DNA of 64,000 bases from Streptomyces sp. CB02959 (GTDB lineage: Bacteria > Actinomycetota > Actinomycetes > Streptomycetales > Streptomycetaceae), in contig NZ_NNBP01000035.1 of NCBI RefSeq assembly GCF_002803155.1, forward strand, positions 1-64,000, in the 5' to 3' direction. Each line of letters opens with the position of its first letter. Positions within the stretch are counted from its first letter, which is position 1. Below the pieces are notes generated by a model that was given only the letters and a program-made list of their open reading frames with translations, was not told the origin of the DNA and ran no database searches. Below, piece by piece: positions 24,222-32,709 of this stretch. The position numbers were made by a program, and so were the translations under genes.

Positions 24222-25961
24222 ATGCTCGACCACCTCATCCAGGCCGCGACCGTCGTGGACGGCACGGGCGCGCCGGCCTTCGCGGCCGACGTCGGCATCC
24301 GGGACGGGCGGATCGCGGTGGTCGCCCGGCCGGGCACCGTCACCGAGGAGGCCCGGACGCACGAGGACGCGCGGGGCCTGGTCCTCGCCCCCGGGTTCAT
24401 CGACCCGCACACGCACTACGACGCCCAGCTCTTCTGGGACCCGTACGCCACCCCGTCCCTCAACCACGGCGTGACCACCGTCGCCGGCGGCAACTGCGGC
24501 TTCACCCTCGCCCCGCTCCACCCCGACCGGCCCGAGGACGCCGACTACACCCGGCGGATGATGAGCAAGGTCGAGGGCATGTCGCTGGTCGCGCTGGAGG
24601 AGGGCGCGCCCTGGGACTGGCACACGTTCGGCGAGTACCTCGACGCGCTGGACGGGCGGATCGCGGTCAACGCCGGCTTCATGGTCGGGCACTGCGCGCT
24701 ACGGCGCCACGTGATGGGCCCGGACGCGATCGGCGGGCAGCCCACCGCCGCCCAACTCGACGCGATGCTCCGGCTCTTCCACGACGCGATGGCCGCCGGG
24801 GCATGGGGACTGTCCACCACCCAGTCCTCCACCCACTCCGACGGCGACGGCAAACCCGTCGCCTCCCGGCACGCCCGCCCCGACGAACTGCTCGCACTGT
24901 CCAAGGCGGTGGGCGAGCACGAAGGCACCCAGCTGGAGGCGATCGTCGCCGGCTGCCTGGACCGGTTCGACGACGACGAGATCGACCTGCTGGTGGAGAT
25001 GTCGGCGGCGGCCGGACGCCCACTGAACTGGAACGTGCTGACCATCGACGCCGCGGTCCCCGAACGGGTGCCCCGGCAACTCGTCGCCAGCGAACGAGCC
25101 CGCAAGGCAGGCGGCCGGATCGTGGCCCTGACCATGCCGATCCTCACCCCGATGAACATGTCACTGGGCACCTTCTGCGCCCTCAACCTCATCCCGGGCT
25201 GGGGCGAGATCCTCGGCCTCCCGGTGCCCGAGCGGATCGCCCGGCTGCGCGACGCCGACGTCCGGGCCGAGATGCTGCGCCGGGCACACAGCAAGGAAGC
25301 CGGGGTGTTCCGGCGACTGACCGACTTCGCCCGGTACGTGATCGGGGACACCTACACACCGGCCAACGAGGGACTGTCCGGGCGGGTGGTGCGGGACATC
25401 GCCGCCGAACGCGGCCAGGACCCCTTCCACTGCCTGGTCGAGATCTGCGCCGACGACGCACTGCGCACCGTGCTCTGGCCGATGCCGACCGACAACGACC
25501 CCGACAGCTGGGCACTGCGGCAGCAGACCTGGCAGCACGAGGACGTCCTGCTGGGCGGCTCGGACGCCGGCGCCCACCTGGACCGGATGTGCGGCGCCCC
25601 GTACACCACCCGCTTCCTCGGCGACTGCCTGCGCGGGCGGAAGCTGGTCGGGCTGGAGCAGGCGGTGCGGATGCTGACCGACGACCCGGCGCAGCTGTTC
25701 GGACTGCGCGAACGGGGCCGGATCGCCGAGGGCTACCACGCCGACCTGGTGCTCTTCGACCCCGAGCGGATCGACGCGGGGGCCGCGACGCTGGTGCACG
25801 ACCTGCCCGGCGACAGCCCCCGGCTGGACTCCCGGGCGATCGGCGTGGTCAGCGTGCGGGTCAACGGGGTGGAGACGATCCGGGACGACGTGGTGACCGG
25901 CGCGGTGCCCGGGACCGTACTGCGGTCCGGGCGGGACACGAGGACGGTGAGCACCAGGTGA
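24222..25961 (+). CDS. N-acyl-D-amino-acid deacylase-like amidohydrolase
   Basis: A 579-residue metallo-hydrolase. The metal motif HTHYDAQLFWDP, preceded by GLVLAPGFID, and the following HGVTTVAGGNCGFTLAP are diagnostic for the D-aminoacylase branch of the amidohydrolase superfamily. The C-terminal GGSDAGAHLDRMCGAPYTTRFL supplies the Asp ligand. The RGRIAEGYHADLVLFDPERI closing segment is standard. ATG 24222 has AGAAAGGA upstream. It may cleave an amide or a cyclic amide intermediate; the natural substrate is unknown. It ends in a 4-nt GTGA overlap with the aldehyde dehydrogenase gene, so the two are translated together. Confidence 0.9.
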   Translation: MLDHLIQAATVVDGTGAPAFAADVGIRDGRIAVVARPGTVTEEARTHEDARGLVLAPGFIDPHTHYDAQLFWDPYATPSLNHGVTTVAGGNCGFTLAPLHPDRPEDADYTRRMMSKVEGMSLVALEEGAPWDWHTFGEYLDALDGRIAVNAGFMVGHCALRRHVMGPDAIGGQPTAAQLDAMLRLFHDAMAAGAWGLSTTQSSTHSDGDGKPVASRHARPDELLALSKAVGEHEGTQLEAIVAGCLDRFDDDEIDLLVEMSAAAGRPLNWNVLTIDAAVPERVPRQLVASERARKAGGRIVALTMPILTPMNMSLGTFCALNLIPGWGEILGLPVPERIARLRDADVRAEMLRRAHSKEAGVFRRLTDFARYVIGDTYTPANEGLSGRVVRDIAAERGQDPFHCLVEICADDALRTVLWPMPTDNDPDSWALRQQTWQHEDVLLGGSDAGAHLDRMCGAPYTTRFLGDCLRGRKLVGLEQAVRMLTDDPAQLFGLRERGRIAEGYHADLVLFDPERIDAGAATLVHDLPGDSPRLDSRAIGVVSVRVNGVETIRDDVVTGAVPGTVLRSGRDTRTVSTR

Positions 25962-27430
25962 GCACGGGCAGGCACCCGGCCGAGCAGCGGCTCTACATCG
26001 GCGGGGAGTGGGTGGCGCCCGACGGCGGCCACTACGACGTGGTCAACCCGGCGACCGAGGAGGTCGTCGGGGCCGCCCCGGAGGCGAGCCGGGCGCAGGT
26101 GGCAGCCGCGGTGGACGCGGCCCGGGACGCCTTCGACGGCTGGTCGCGGACCGCCCCCGAGGAGCGGGCGGCCGTCCTGGACCGGGCGGCGCGGGTGATC
26201 CGCCGGGAGGCCGCCGGCTACGCGGAGCTGGCGCAGGCGGAGAGCGGCGCGACGACCGGGACGGCCCGGGCCCTCCAGGTCGGGGTGTCCGCGGCCCGGT
26301 TCGAGCGGTACGCCCGCGGGGCCCTGGAACCGGTGGAGACCGCGGTGCCGCCGCAGATCAACGCGGCCGGGCCGATGGGCGGCGGGGGCGTCTTCGGTGC
26401 GGTCGCGGTGCGCCGCCCGGTGGGCGTCGTCACCTGCATCACCTCCTACAACAACCCGTGGGCCAACCCGGCGGGGAAGGTCGCGCCGGCACTGGCGATG
26501 GGCAACACGGTGGTGGTCAAACCGGCCCCGCAGGACCCGCTGTCGGTGTACCGGATGGCCGAGGCGCTGGCGGAGGCCGGGGTCCCGCCGGGGGTGGTCA
26601 ACGTCGTCAGCGGGGCGCGGCCGGAGGTCGGCGAGGCGGCGGTGGCGGCCGCGGGCGTGGACATGGTCAGCTTCACCGGCTCCACCGCGGTGGGGCAGCG
26701 GATCGCGGAGGAGTGCGGCCGCGGGATGAAGCGCCAGCTGATGGAGCTGGGCGGCAAGGGCGCGGCGCTGGTCTTCGACGACGCCGACCTGGCCTCGGCG
26801 GTGTCCGGCATCGGCACCACCTTCTCCTTCTACAGCGGGCAGATCTGCACCGCGCCGACCCGGGTGCTGGCCCAGCGCGGGATCTACGAGCGCCTGGTGG
26901 CGGGGCTGGCGCGGTACGCGGAGCACCTGACCGTCGGCGATCCGCGGGAGCCGGGCACGGTGGTCGGCCCGGTGATCTCCGCCGCGCACCGGGACCGCGT
27001 CGAGGCGTACACGGCGCTGGCGGTGAAGGAGGGCGCCCGCCTGGTGACCGGGGGCGAGCGTCCGGCGCAGGCGCGCGGCTTCTACGTGGCGCCGACGCTC
27101 TTCGCGGACTGCACCCCCGCGATGCGGGCGGTCCGGGAGGAGATCTTCGGGCCGGTGGTGACGGTGGTCCCCTTCGACGACGAGGAGGAGGGCATCGCGC
27201 TGGCCAACGACAGCGACTACGGGTTGCTGGACTACGTCTGGTCCGGCGATGTGGCCCGCGCCTTCCGGGTGGCGGGGCGGCTGCGGGCCGGCGGGGTCGG
27301 CGTCAACACGGTGGGGCGGAACATGGAGGCGCCGTTCGGCGGCTTCAAGCGCAGCGGGGTGGGGCGCGACGTCGGTTCGTACGCGCTGCACGCGTACAGC
27401 GAGGTGCAGGCGATCGTCTGGCCGGGGTGA
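25958..27430 (+). CDS. aldehyde dehydrogenase
   Basis: A 490-residue NAD(P)-dependent aldehyde dehydrogenase starting at GTG 25958 within the preceding stop (GTGA). The N-terminal RLYIGGEWVAPDGGHYDVVNPATEE, the cofactor loop SFTGSTAVGQRI, the Glu of MELGGKGA and the catalytic Cys in SGQICTAPTRV are all present. The ending APFGGFKRSGVGRDVGSYALHAYSEVQ is conserved. It should oxidise an aldehyde released by the LLM/SDR steps to the acid. It is the final gene of the operator e/f unit; the next gene, a permease, has its own AT-rich promoter region. Confidence 0.93.
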   Translation: MSTGRHPAEQRLYIGGEWVAPDGGHYDVVNPATEEVVGAAPEASRAQVAAAVDAARDAFDGWSRTAPEERAAVLDRAARVIRREAAGYAELAQAESGATTGTARALQVGVSAARFERYARGALEPVETAVPPQINAAGPMGGGGVFGAVAVRRPVGVVTCITSYNNPWANPAGKVAPALAMGNTVVVKPAPQDPLSVYRMAEALAEAGVPPGVVNVVSGARPEVGEAAVAAAGVDMVSFTGSTAVGQRIAEECGRGMKRQLMELGGKGAALVFDDADLASAVSGIGTTFSFYSGQICTAPTRVLAQRGIYERLVAGLARYAEHLTVGDPREPGTVVGPVISAAHRDRVEAYTALAVKEGARLVTGGERPAQARGFYVAPTLFADCTPAMRAVREEIFGPVVTVVPFDDEEEGIALANDSDYGLLDYVWSGDVARAFRVAGRLRAGGVGVNTVGRNMEAPFGGFKRSGVGRDVGSYALHAYSEVQAIVWPG

Positions 27431-27697
27431 GGGCGGGTGGCCGGACGGGTGGCGTTCTGATGGCCGGAGTGTGACGTTCGAAATTCGGACGGGAAAATTT
27501 TGAACCGGTCGAAAACGGACAGTGCTGCGGTTCTCGCAATGCGGAAGACTTCAGTCGCGCCCGTGAAGTCCAAGGTTCAACTGGAATTATTCTTGTGAAT
27601 AAGTGTCTGGGGTATCAATTTTTCCTGCGGAGTGAAGCCCGGTGGTCCGGAGGATCATCTTCCGGATACGGAAACAGCAGCGCTTAACGTCCTGTTC
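27431..27697 (+). promoter_or_regulatory. AT-rich upstream region of the permease, leaderless promoter
   Basis: This 267-bp stretch is markedly richer in A+T than its surroundings. A TAACGT box (27685-27690) lies 7 nt before ATG 27698 with no ribosome site, consistent with a leaderless mRNA. TTATTC/GAATAA (27587-27602, 4-nt spacer) is a small inverted repeat that could bind a regulator. Confidence 0.45.
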
Positions 27698-29284
27698 ATG
27701 GTTCAGGTTGACCCCCGGCCCCAGACCGGAGACACGGTAACGAGCGTCGCGGCTACCGGCAGTAACGCCCGCAGCGGTTCCGGTGACACCCGGAGCAAGG
27801 GCCTCAGCGGTAACTCCGTCGGCCTGCTCGGCAGCGCGGTGATCGGCATCTCCACCGTCGCCCCCGTCTACTGCCTCACCTCCACGCTCGGCCCCACGGT
27901 CGGCGAGGTCGGCGTGCAGATGCCCGCCGTCTTCCTGGCCGGATTCCTGCCGATGCTGCTGGTCGCCTTCGCCTACCGCGAGTTGAACAAGGCCGTCCCC
28001 GACTGCGGAACCTCCTTCACCTGGACCGTCAAGGCATTCGGGCCGCGGGTCGGCTGGATGTGCGGCTGGGGCCTGGTGATCGCGACGATCATCGTGCTCT
28101 CCAACCTGGCCGGCGTCGCCACCTCGTTCTTCTACCTGCTGCTCGGCGAACTCACCGGCTCACCCACCGTCGCGGCCCTGGACCACAACCGGATCGCCCA
28201 CGTCCTGACGTGCCTGGCCTTCATCGCCGTCGCCACCGCCATCAGCTACCGCGGGATGACCGCGACCAAGGGCGTCCAGTACACCCTCGTCGGCCTCCAA
28301 CTCGCCGTCCTCGCCGTCTTCGTGGCGATGGCCGTGGTCAAGGCGCGCTCCGGGGACTTCGCCGGCTCCCTGCACTTCTCCTGGACCTGGCTCGACCCCT
28401 TCGCGGTCAAGTCCTTCTCCTCCTTCACCGCCGGACTCTCCCTCTCGATCTTCATGTTCTGGGGCTGGGACACCTGTCTGACGGTCAACGAGGAGACCGC
28501 CGGCAGCGAGAAGACGCCCGGCCGCGCCGCCCTGCTCGCCATGCTCGTGCTGATCGGCTCCTACCTGCTCACCGCCGTGGGCTCGCAGATGTTCGCCGGC
28601 GTCGGCGGCAAGGGCCTGGGGCTGGGCAACCCGCACACCGCCGACAACGTCTTCGCCGCCCTCGCCAACCCCGTCATGGGCACCGTGCTCGGCGTACTGC
28701 TCTTCGTCGCGGTCCTCGCCTCGGCCGCGGCCAGCCTGCAGACCACCTTCATCCCCGTCGCCCGGACCGTTCTGGCGATGAGCACCTACGAGGCGCTGCC
28801 GGCCTCCTTCGCCAAGATCCACCCGCGCTTCCGCTCGCCGGGCCAGGCCACCGTCGCCGCCGGCGTCGCCACCGGCGTCTTCTACGCCGTGATGAGCTTC
28901 ATCAGCGAGAACGTGCTGATCGACACCATCTACGCGCTGGGCCTCATGATCTGCTTCTACTACTCGATCACGGCCTTCGCCTGCGCCTGGTTCTTCCGCC
29001 ACGACCTGCGCAACTCCGTCCGCGACCTCTTCCTCAAGGGCGTCTTCCCGCTGCTGGGCGGAGTGCTGCTGGCGTCGGTCTTCACCAAGACGCTGATCGA
29101 CATGTGGAACCCGGCGTACGGGTCGGGCAGTTCGGTCTTCGGCATCGGATCGGTGTTCCTCATCGGCGTCGGCCTGCTGCTCCTCGGCGCCGTGCTCATG
29201 CTGGTGATGCAGCGCCGCAGCCCGGCCTTCTTCCGCGGCGAGGTCCTCACCCGGGCCACTCCGGCGCTGGTGGTGGAGGAGTAG
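27698..29284 (+). CDS. APC-family amino acid permease
   Basis: About 528 residues with roughly 12-13 membrane segments. The N-terminal SGNSVGLLGSAVIGISTVAPVYC matches the first helix region of APC-superfamily transporters. DCGTSFTWTVKAFGPRVGWMCGWGL and SLSIFMFWGWDTCLTVNEET are further hallmarks. It should import an amino acid or amine with protons. ATG 27698 is preferred because a TAACGT -10 lies 7 nt upstream; a GTG at 27632 would add 22 poorly conserved-looking residues. It is located after the operator e/f unit but has its own AT-rich promoter, so co-regulation is uncertain. Confidence 0.88.
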   Translation: MVQVDPRPQTGDTVTSVAATGSNARSGSGDTRSKGLSGNSVGLLGSAVIGISTVAPVYCLTSTLGPTVGEVGVQMPAVFLAGFLPMLLVAFAYRELNKAVPDCGTSFTWTVKAFGPRVGWMCGWGLVIATIIVLSNLAGVATSFFYLLLGELTGSPTVAALDHNRIAHVLTCLAFIAVATAISYRGMTATKGVQYTLVGLQLAVLAVFVAMAVVKARSGDFAGSLHFSWTWLDPFAVKSFSSFTAGLSLSIFMFWGWDTCLTVNEETAGSEKTPGRAALLAMLVLIGSYLLTAVGSQMFAGVGGKGLGLGNPHTADNVFAALANPVMGTVLGVLLFVAVLASAAASLQTTFIPVARTVLAMSTYEALPASFAKIHPRFRSPGQATVAAGVATGVFYAVMSFISENVLIDTIYALGLMICFYYSITAFACAWFFRHDLRNSVRDLFLKGVFPLLGGVLLASVFTKTLIDMWNPAYGSGSSVFGIGSVFLIGVGLLLLGAVLMLVMQRRSPAFFRGEVLTRATPALVVEE

Positions 29285-29363
29285 GGGGCTTGGGGCTCGG
29301 GGCCCTGGGGGGCTTCCCCCCCGCCCCACCCCCACCCCCACCCCGCCCCACGCCCGCCCCGCG

Positions 29364-30881
29364 CTACCTCCGCCCCAGGAAGATCGGATTGGTGAGCGCC
29401 GCCATCGGGCCCGGGAGGTCCGCCGCCGACGACGGGTGGCGGACCTCGGCGCGTAGGTACGCGGCGTTGTCGGGCGTGGTCCGCCAGGTGACCGTGCCCT
29501 TCCCGGACGGCGGCAGCGGCGCGGTGTGCCGGCGGCCCTGGTCGGTGACGAAGGAGACCGTGCAGCCGGGCGCCCCGGAGACCGTCAGCCGGGCGGTGAC
29601 CCCGGCCGTACCGGGCAGCGCCAGGCGTTCGCCGATCCCGGCGTGTTCGCCGCGTTCGCCGGTGGCGGCGAACGAGAGGTCGATCCCGGCGGACTCGGCG
29701 ATCCACACCCGGCCGGCCCGGATGCCGTCCTGGAGGGCGCGGCGCGAGAGGTCGTCGGCCAGGACGACGGTCTGCGGGAGGCCGACCACGTCCGGATCGC
29801 GGTGCGCGTCGCTGTGCCCGACGGCGGGCAGCCAGGCGCCGCCGCCCCGGGCGTGCGTGACCAGGGTGTTGTCCCACTCGGCGAGGGTGATCTCGTCGTC
29901 GGGGCCGTACGGGCCGTTCCACACCTCGACCGCGTCGGCGTCGTTCAGCCCGAACTTCCAGCTGCACCCGACGCAGGTGGCGTGCGGATGCGCGGGGATC
30001 ACCAGGCCGCCGGCCCGGCGGATGGCCCGGGCGTACCGGCCGAAGGCGTTGTCCCGGGCCCGGTAGCGCCAGTCGATGAAGACGCCGGGGTCGGTGCCCA
30101 TCGCCACCACGTGGCCGTTGCGGGTGGTGACCTCCTCGCCGGTCAGGATCAGCAGGTCGTCACCCCACAGGCCCTCCCAGGCGCGGTGGGCGGCGGTGGT
30201 GTTGTGCTCGGTGGTGGTGAGGAAGTCCAGCCCGGCGGCCCGGGCCAGCGCCGCGATCTGGGCGGGGGTGCGCTTTCCGTCGGAGTACACGGAGTGCAGG
30301 TGGTTGTCCCCGCGGTACCAGGCGCGGCCCCGGCCGCGGGCCCGCTCCGGAGGGTGCACGGGCGCGGGGGTGGTCCCCGGGGGGCCGTGCCGCAGGGTGA
30401 TGGTGACCTCGTAGTCCAGGCCCTGCGGGGCGACGGTGTACGGGCCGAGGGCGATGTGCCAGGTGCCGGGGCCGACCGGGCCGGGGAGGTAGCCCGGGGT
30501 GGCGTCGTCGGCCCGCAGGAAGAACTCCGTCCGTGCCCCGCCCGACCAGCCGCGGAAGCCGGCGCCGCCCAGCGCGATGCCCCGCTCGTCGAAGATGCCG
30601 ATGTCGCAGGCGTTCCCCGCGGTGCCGTCGGGCACGGTCGGCTTGTCGTAGCGGTAGGCGACCGCGATCTCCCGTACGCCGGGCGGGACGTCGACCGGGA
30701 CGTAGACGAAGTCCGGTGCGCCGGCGGGCAGATGGCCGGTGACCGTGCGGCTCTGCTCGGCCGGTCCGCCGCCGGCCCGCCCGGTGGTCGGTGCCGCCTC
30801 GGCGAAGCTCACCCGTCCGAGTGTCAGCGCTCCCGCCGCGCCGGCGGCCGCCGACATCTTCAGTACCTCGCGTCGCTCCAT
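29364..30881 (-). CDS. PHP-domain (CehA/McbA-like) metallohydrolase, Tat-exported
   Basis: A 505-residue protein. The N-terminus MERREVLKMSAAAGAAGALTL carries the twin-Arg motif RREVLK, so Tat export is expected. About 200 residues of beta-rich N-terminal region follow. The PHP domain comes next: YRGDNHLHSVYSDGKRTP (H-x-H metal ligands), TTEHNTTAAHRAW, LILTGEEVTTRNGHVVAMG and VIPAHPHATC, then GHSDAHRDPD. CehA/McbA-like proteins hydrolyse phosphoester, carbamate or related bonds; the substrate is unknown. ATG 30881 starts the Tat signal. A longer reading from 30998 adds an implausible Arg-rich lead. It is convergent with the permease. Confidence 0.88.
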   Translation of the reverse strand: MERREVLKMSAAAGAAGALTLGRVSFAEAAPTTGRAGGGPAEQSRTVTGHLPAGAPDFVYVPVDVPPGVREIAVAYRYDKPTVPDGTAGNACDIGIFDERGIALGGAGFRGWSGGARTEFFLRADDATPGYLPGPVGPGTWHIALGPYTVAPQGLDYEVTITLRHGPPGTTPAPVHPPERARGRGRAWYRGDNHLHSVYSDGKRTPAQIAALARAAGLDFLTTTEHNTTAAHRAWEGLWGDDLLILTGEEVTTRNGHVVAMGTDPGVFIDWRYRARDNAFGRYARAIRRAGGLVIPAHPHATCVGCSWKFGLNDADAVEVWNGPYGPDDEITLAEWDNTLVTHARGGGAWLPAVGHSDAHRDPDVVGLPQTVVLADDLSRRALQDGIRAGRVWIAESAGIDLSFAATGERGEHAGIGERLALPGTAGVTARLTVSGAPGCTVSFVTDQGRRHTAPLPPSGKGTVTWRTTPDNAAYLRAEVRHPSSAADLPGPMAALTNPIFLGRR

Positions 30882-31108
30882 CTCCGCCCCCCTGCGTCGT
30901 CGTTGTCCGTCCCGCCGCGGCCCGTCCGCCGCGTGCCGCGCTCGTGCCGTCCCTGCGTCGTTGCGCGGTGTGAAAACTGTTCTACGCGTGTGTGACACGC
31001 GGGGAAAGCCCTGTGGATAACTCGCGGACGGTGCGGCAACATGCGGTCACTCCACCTGCCCGACCGCTCCCGACGCCCGACCACTCCTGACGCGGAGGTA
31101 CCGCCAGC

Positions 31109-31933
31109 ATGCGGATCGCGACCACGCTGTTCCTGACCGACGAGACGATCCGGCCGGTCCGACTGGCCCACGAGTTGGAGCAGCGCGGCTTTGACGGGCT
31201 GTACCTGCCCGAACACACCCACATCCCCGCCTCCCGGGACACCCCGGCGCCCACGGGCGAGCCGCTGCCCCGCGAATACGGCCGCACCCTGGACCCGTTC
31301 ATCGCCCTCGGCCAGGCCGCCGCGGTCACCGAGCGGCTCCGCCTGGGCACCGGCATCACGCTCGTCGCCCAGCACGATCCGGTCGACCTCGCCAAGCAGA
31401 TCGCGACGCTGGACCACCTCTCCGGTGGCCGTTTCACCCTCGGTGTCGGCTACGGCTGGAACGTCGAGGAGGCGGCCGACCACGGAGTGGAGTGGACGAC
31501 CCGGCGCGCCCTGGTGCGCGACCGGTTGGCGCTGATGCGCGCCCTGTGGGCCGACGAACCGACCGCGTACCAGGGCCCCTTCGGGTCCGTCCGGGCCTCG
31601 CTCGCCCACCCCAAGCCGGTCGGCGGCGCTCCGCGTGTGCTGCTGGGCGGCGCGGCGGGGCCCAAGCTCCTGGCGGAGATCGCGGCCACCGCGGACGGCT
31701 GGCTGCCCATCGGTGGCGGCGGTCTGTCGGAGACCCTTCCCGCTCTGCGGCGCGCCTGGGCGGACGCCGGCCGCGCGGGCGAGCCGGAGGTGGTGCCGTA
31801 CGCGGTCCGCCCGACGCCGGGGAAGCTGGCGCACTACCGGGAGCTGGGCGTGCGGGAGGTGGTCCTCCAGTTGCCGGCGGCCGGTGAGGCGGAGGTCCTG
31901 CGGACCCTGGACGACTTCGCGCAGTACCTGTGA
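31109..31933 (+). CDS. LLM-class F420-dependent oxidoreductase
   Basis: A 274-residue luciferase-like barrel starting MRIATTLFLTDETIRPVRLA. Motifs ERGFDGLYLPEHTHIP-like (QRGFDGLYLPEHTHIPASR), ERLRLGTGITLVAQHDPV, TLDHLSGGRFTLGVGYGWNVEEAADHGV and PRVLLGGAAGPKLLAEIAATADGWLP place it with F420-dependent TIGR03619-type proteins. The upstream region has a single CTGACG half-site (31087-31092) but no matching second half, so it is not counted in the CTGA-N7-TCAG regulon. It lies divergent from the PHP hydrolase and upstream of a VOC gene and fbiC, which makes the cofactor it probably uses. Confidence 0.88.
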   Translation: MRIATTLFLTDETIRPVRLAHELEQRGFDGLYLPEHTHIPASRDTPAPTGEPLPREYGRTLDPFIALGQAAAVTERLRLGTGITLVAQHDPVDLAKQIATLDHLSGGRFTLGVGYGWNVEEAADHGVEWTTRRALVRDRLALMRALWADEPTAYQGPFGSVRASLAHPKPVGGAPRVLLGGAAGPKLLAEIAATADGWLPIGGGGLSETLPALRRAWADAGRAGEPEVVPYAVRPTPGKLAHYRELGVREVVLQLPAAGEAEVLRTLDDFAQYL

Positions 31934-32129
31934 CGGGCGCCGCGCCCGGCGGCAGTGTGGTCCGGCGCCCCGCCCGCGCCCTAGGACCATCGGTGTACGG
32001 CGCGCTCCCGCTGTGCGGTACCTCAGACCGATCCGCCGTGGTGCCGCCGGGCGTAGCGTCGAAGGTGAAGGCATCAGGGACCACCCTCCCGGAGGAGTTC
32101 CACGAGCTCTCGGAGACCAAGGAGACGCC

Positions 32130-32531
32130 ATGCCCCGCCTCGACCACACGATCGTGCACAGCAAGGACCGTTTCGCCTCGGCCCGCTTCCTCGCCGACCT
32201 GCTGGACGCCCCCGAACCGAAGGCGTTCGGCCCGTTCGCCGCGCTGAAGATGGACAACGGGGTGACCCTCGACTACGCCGAGCACGTCGCCGGCGGCCGG
32301 GAGTTCGTCGCCACGCACTACGCGTTCCTGGTGACGGAGGAGGAGTTCGACGGGATCCTGGGGCGCATACAGGAGCGCGGTCTGCCCTACTGGGCCGACC
32401 CGCGGCACTCCAATCCGCAGCAGATCAACCGCCGCGACGGCGGCCGCGGCGTGTACGTCGACGACCCCGACGGCCACGCCATGGAGTTCCTGACCCGGAC
32501 CTACTCCGAGGAACTGCTCGGCTCGCTCTGA
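32130..32531 (+). CDS. VOC-family (glyoxalase/dioxygenase fold) protein
   Basis: A 133-residue protein with the vicinal-oxygen-chelate fold: PRLDHTIVHSKDRFASARFLADLLD (first metal-ligand His), VATHYAFLVTEEEFDGILGRIQ and GRGVYVDDPDGHAMEFLTRTY (second half). AAGGAG lies 5 nt before ATG 32130. The reaction is unknown; such proteins bind a metal and small substrates. It is followed by an 11-bp hairpin terminator (32549-32573). Confidence 0.88.
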   Translation: MPRLDHTIVHSKDRFASARFLADLLDAPEPKAFGPFAALKMDNGVTLDYAEHVAGGREFVATHYAFLVTEEEFDGILGRIQERGLPYWADPRHSNPQQINRRDGGRGVYVDDPDGHAMEFLTRTYSEELLGSL

Positions 32532-32548
32532 CCGCCGCGGCGCACCGA

Positions 32549-32573
32549 GCCGGTCCGGCCCTGCCGGACCGGC
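32549..32573 (+). terminator. hairpin terminator after the VOC gene
   Basis: GCCGGTCCGGC (32549-32559) and its inverse (32563-32573) form an 11-bp stem with a 3-nt loop, 18 bp after the stop codon. Confidence 0.65.
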
Positions 32574-32709
32574 CCGTGGCATGCCGCGGCCGCCTTCCGG
32601 GCAGTGCCCCCATCGTGCGGAGACAACCTCCGTTTAACGTGATCAGCGGCACACCACTCGCCCCGGATCCGGCCGCGGAGATGTCGGCGGCCGCTCGTAT
32701 GCTCGGGGC

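Noticed and set aside
27431..27697. A+T-rich stretch as foreign DNA
   Set aside because: It fits a promoter region; no mobile-element gene or terminal repeat is seen.
31087..31092. A ninth CTGA-N7-TCAG site before the LLM gene at 31109
   Set aside because: Only the CTGACG half is present; the second half does not match.
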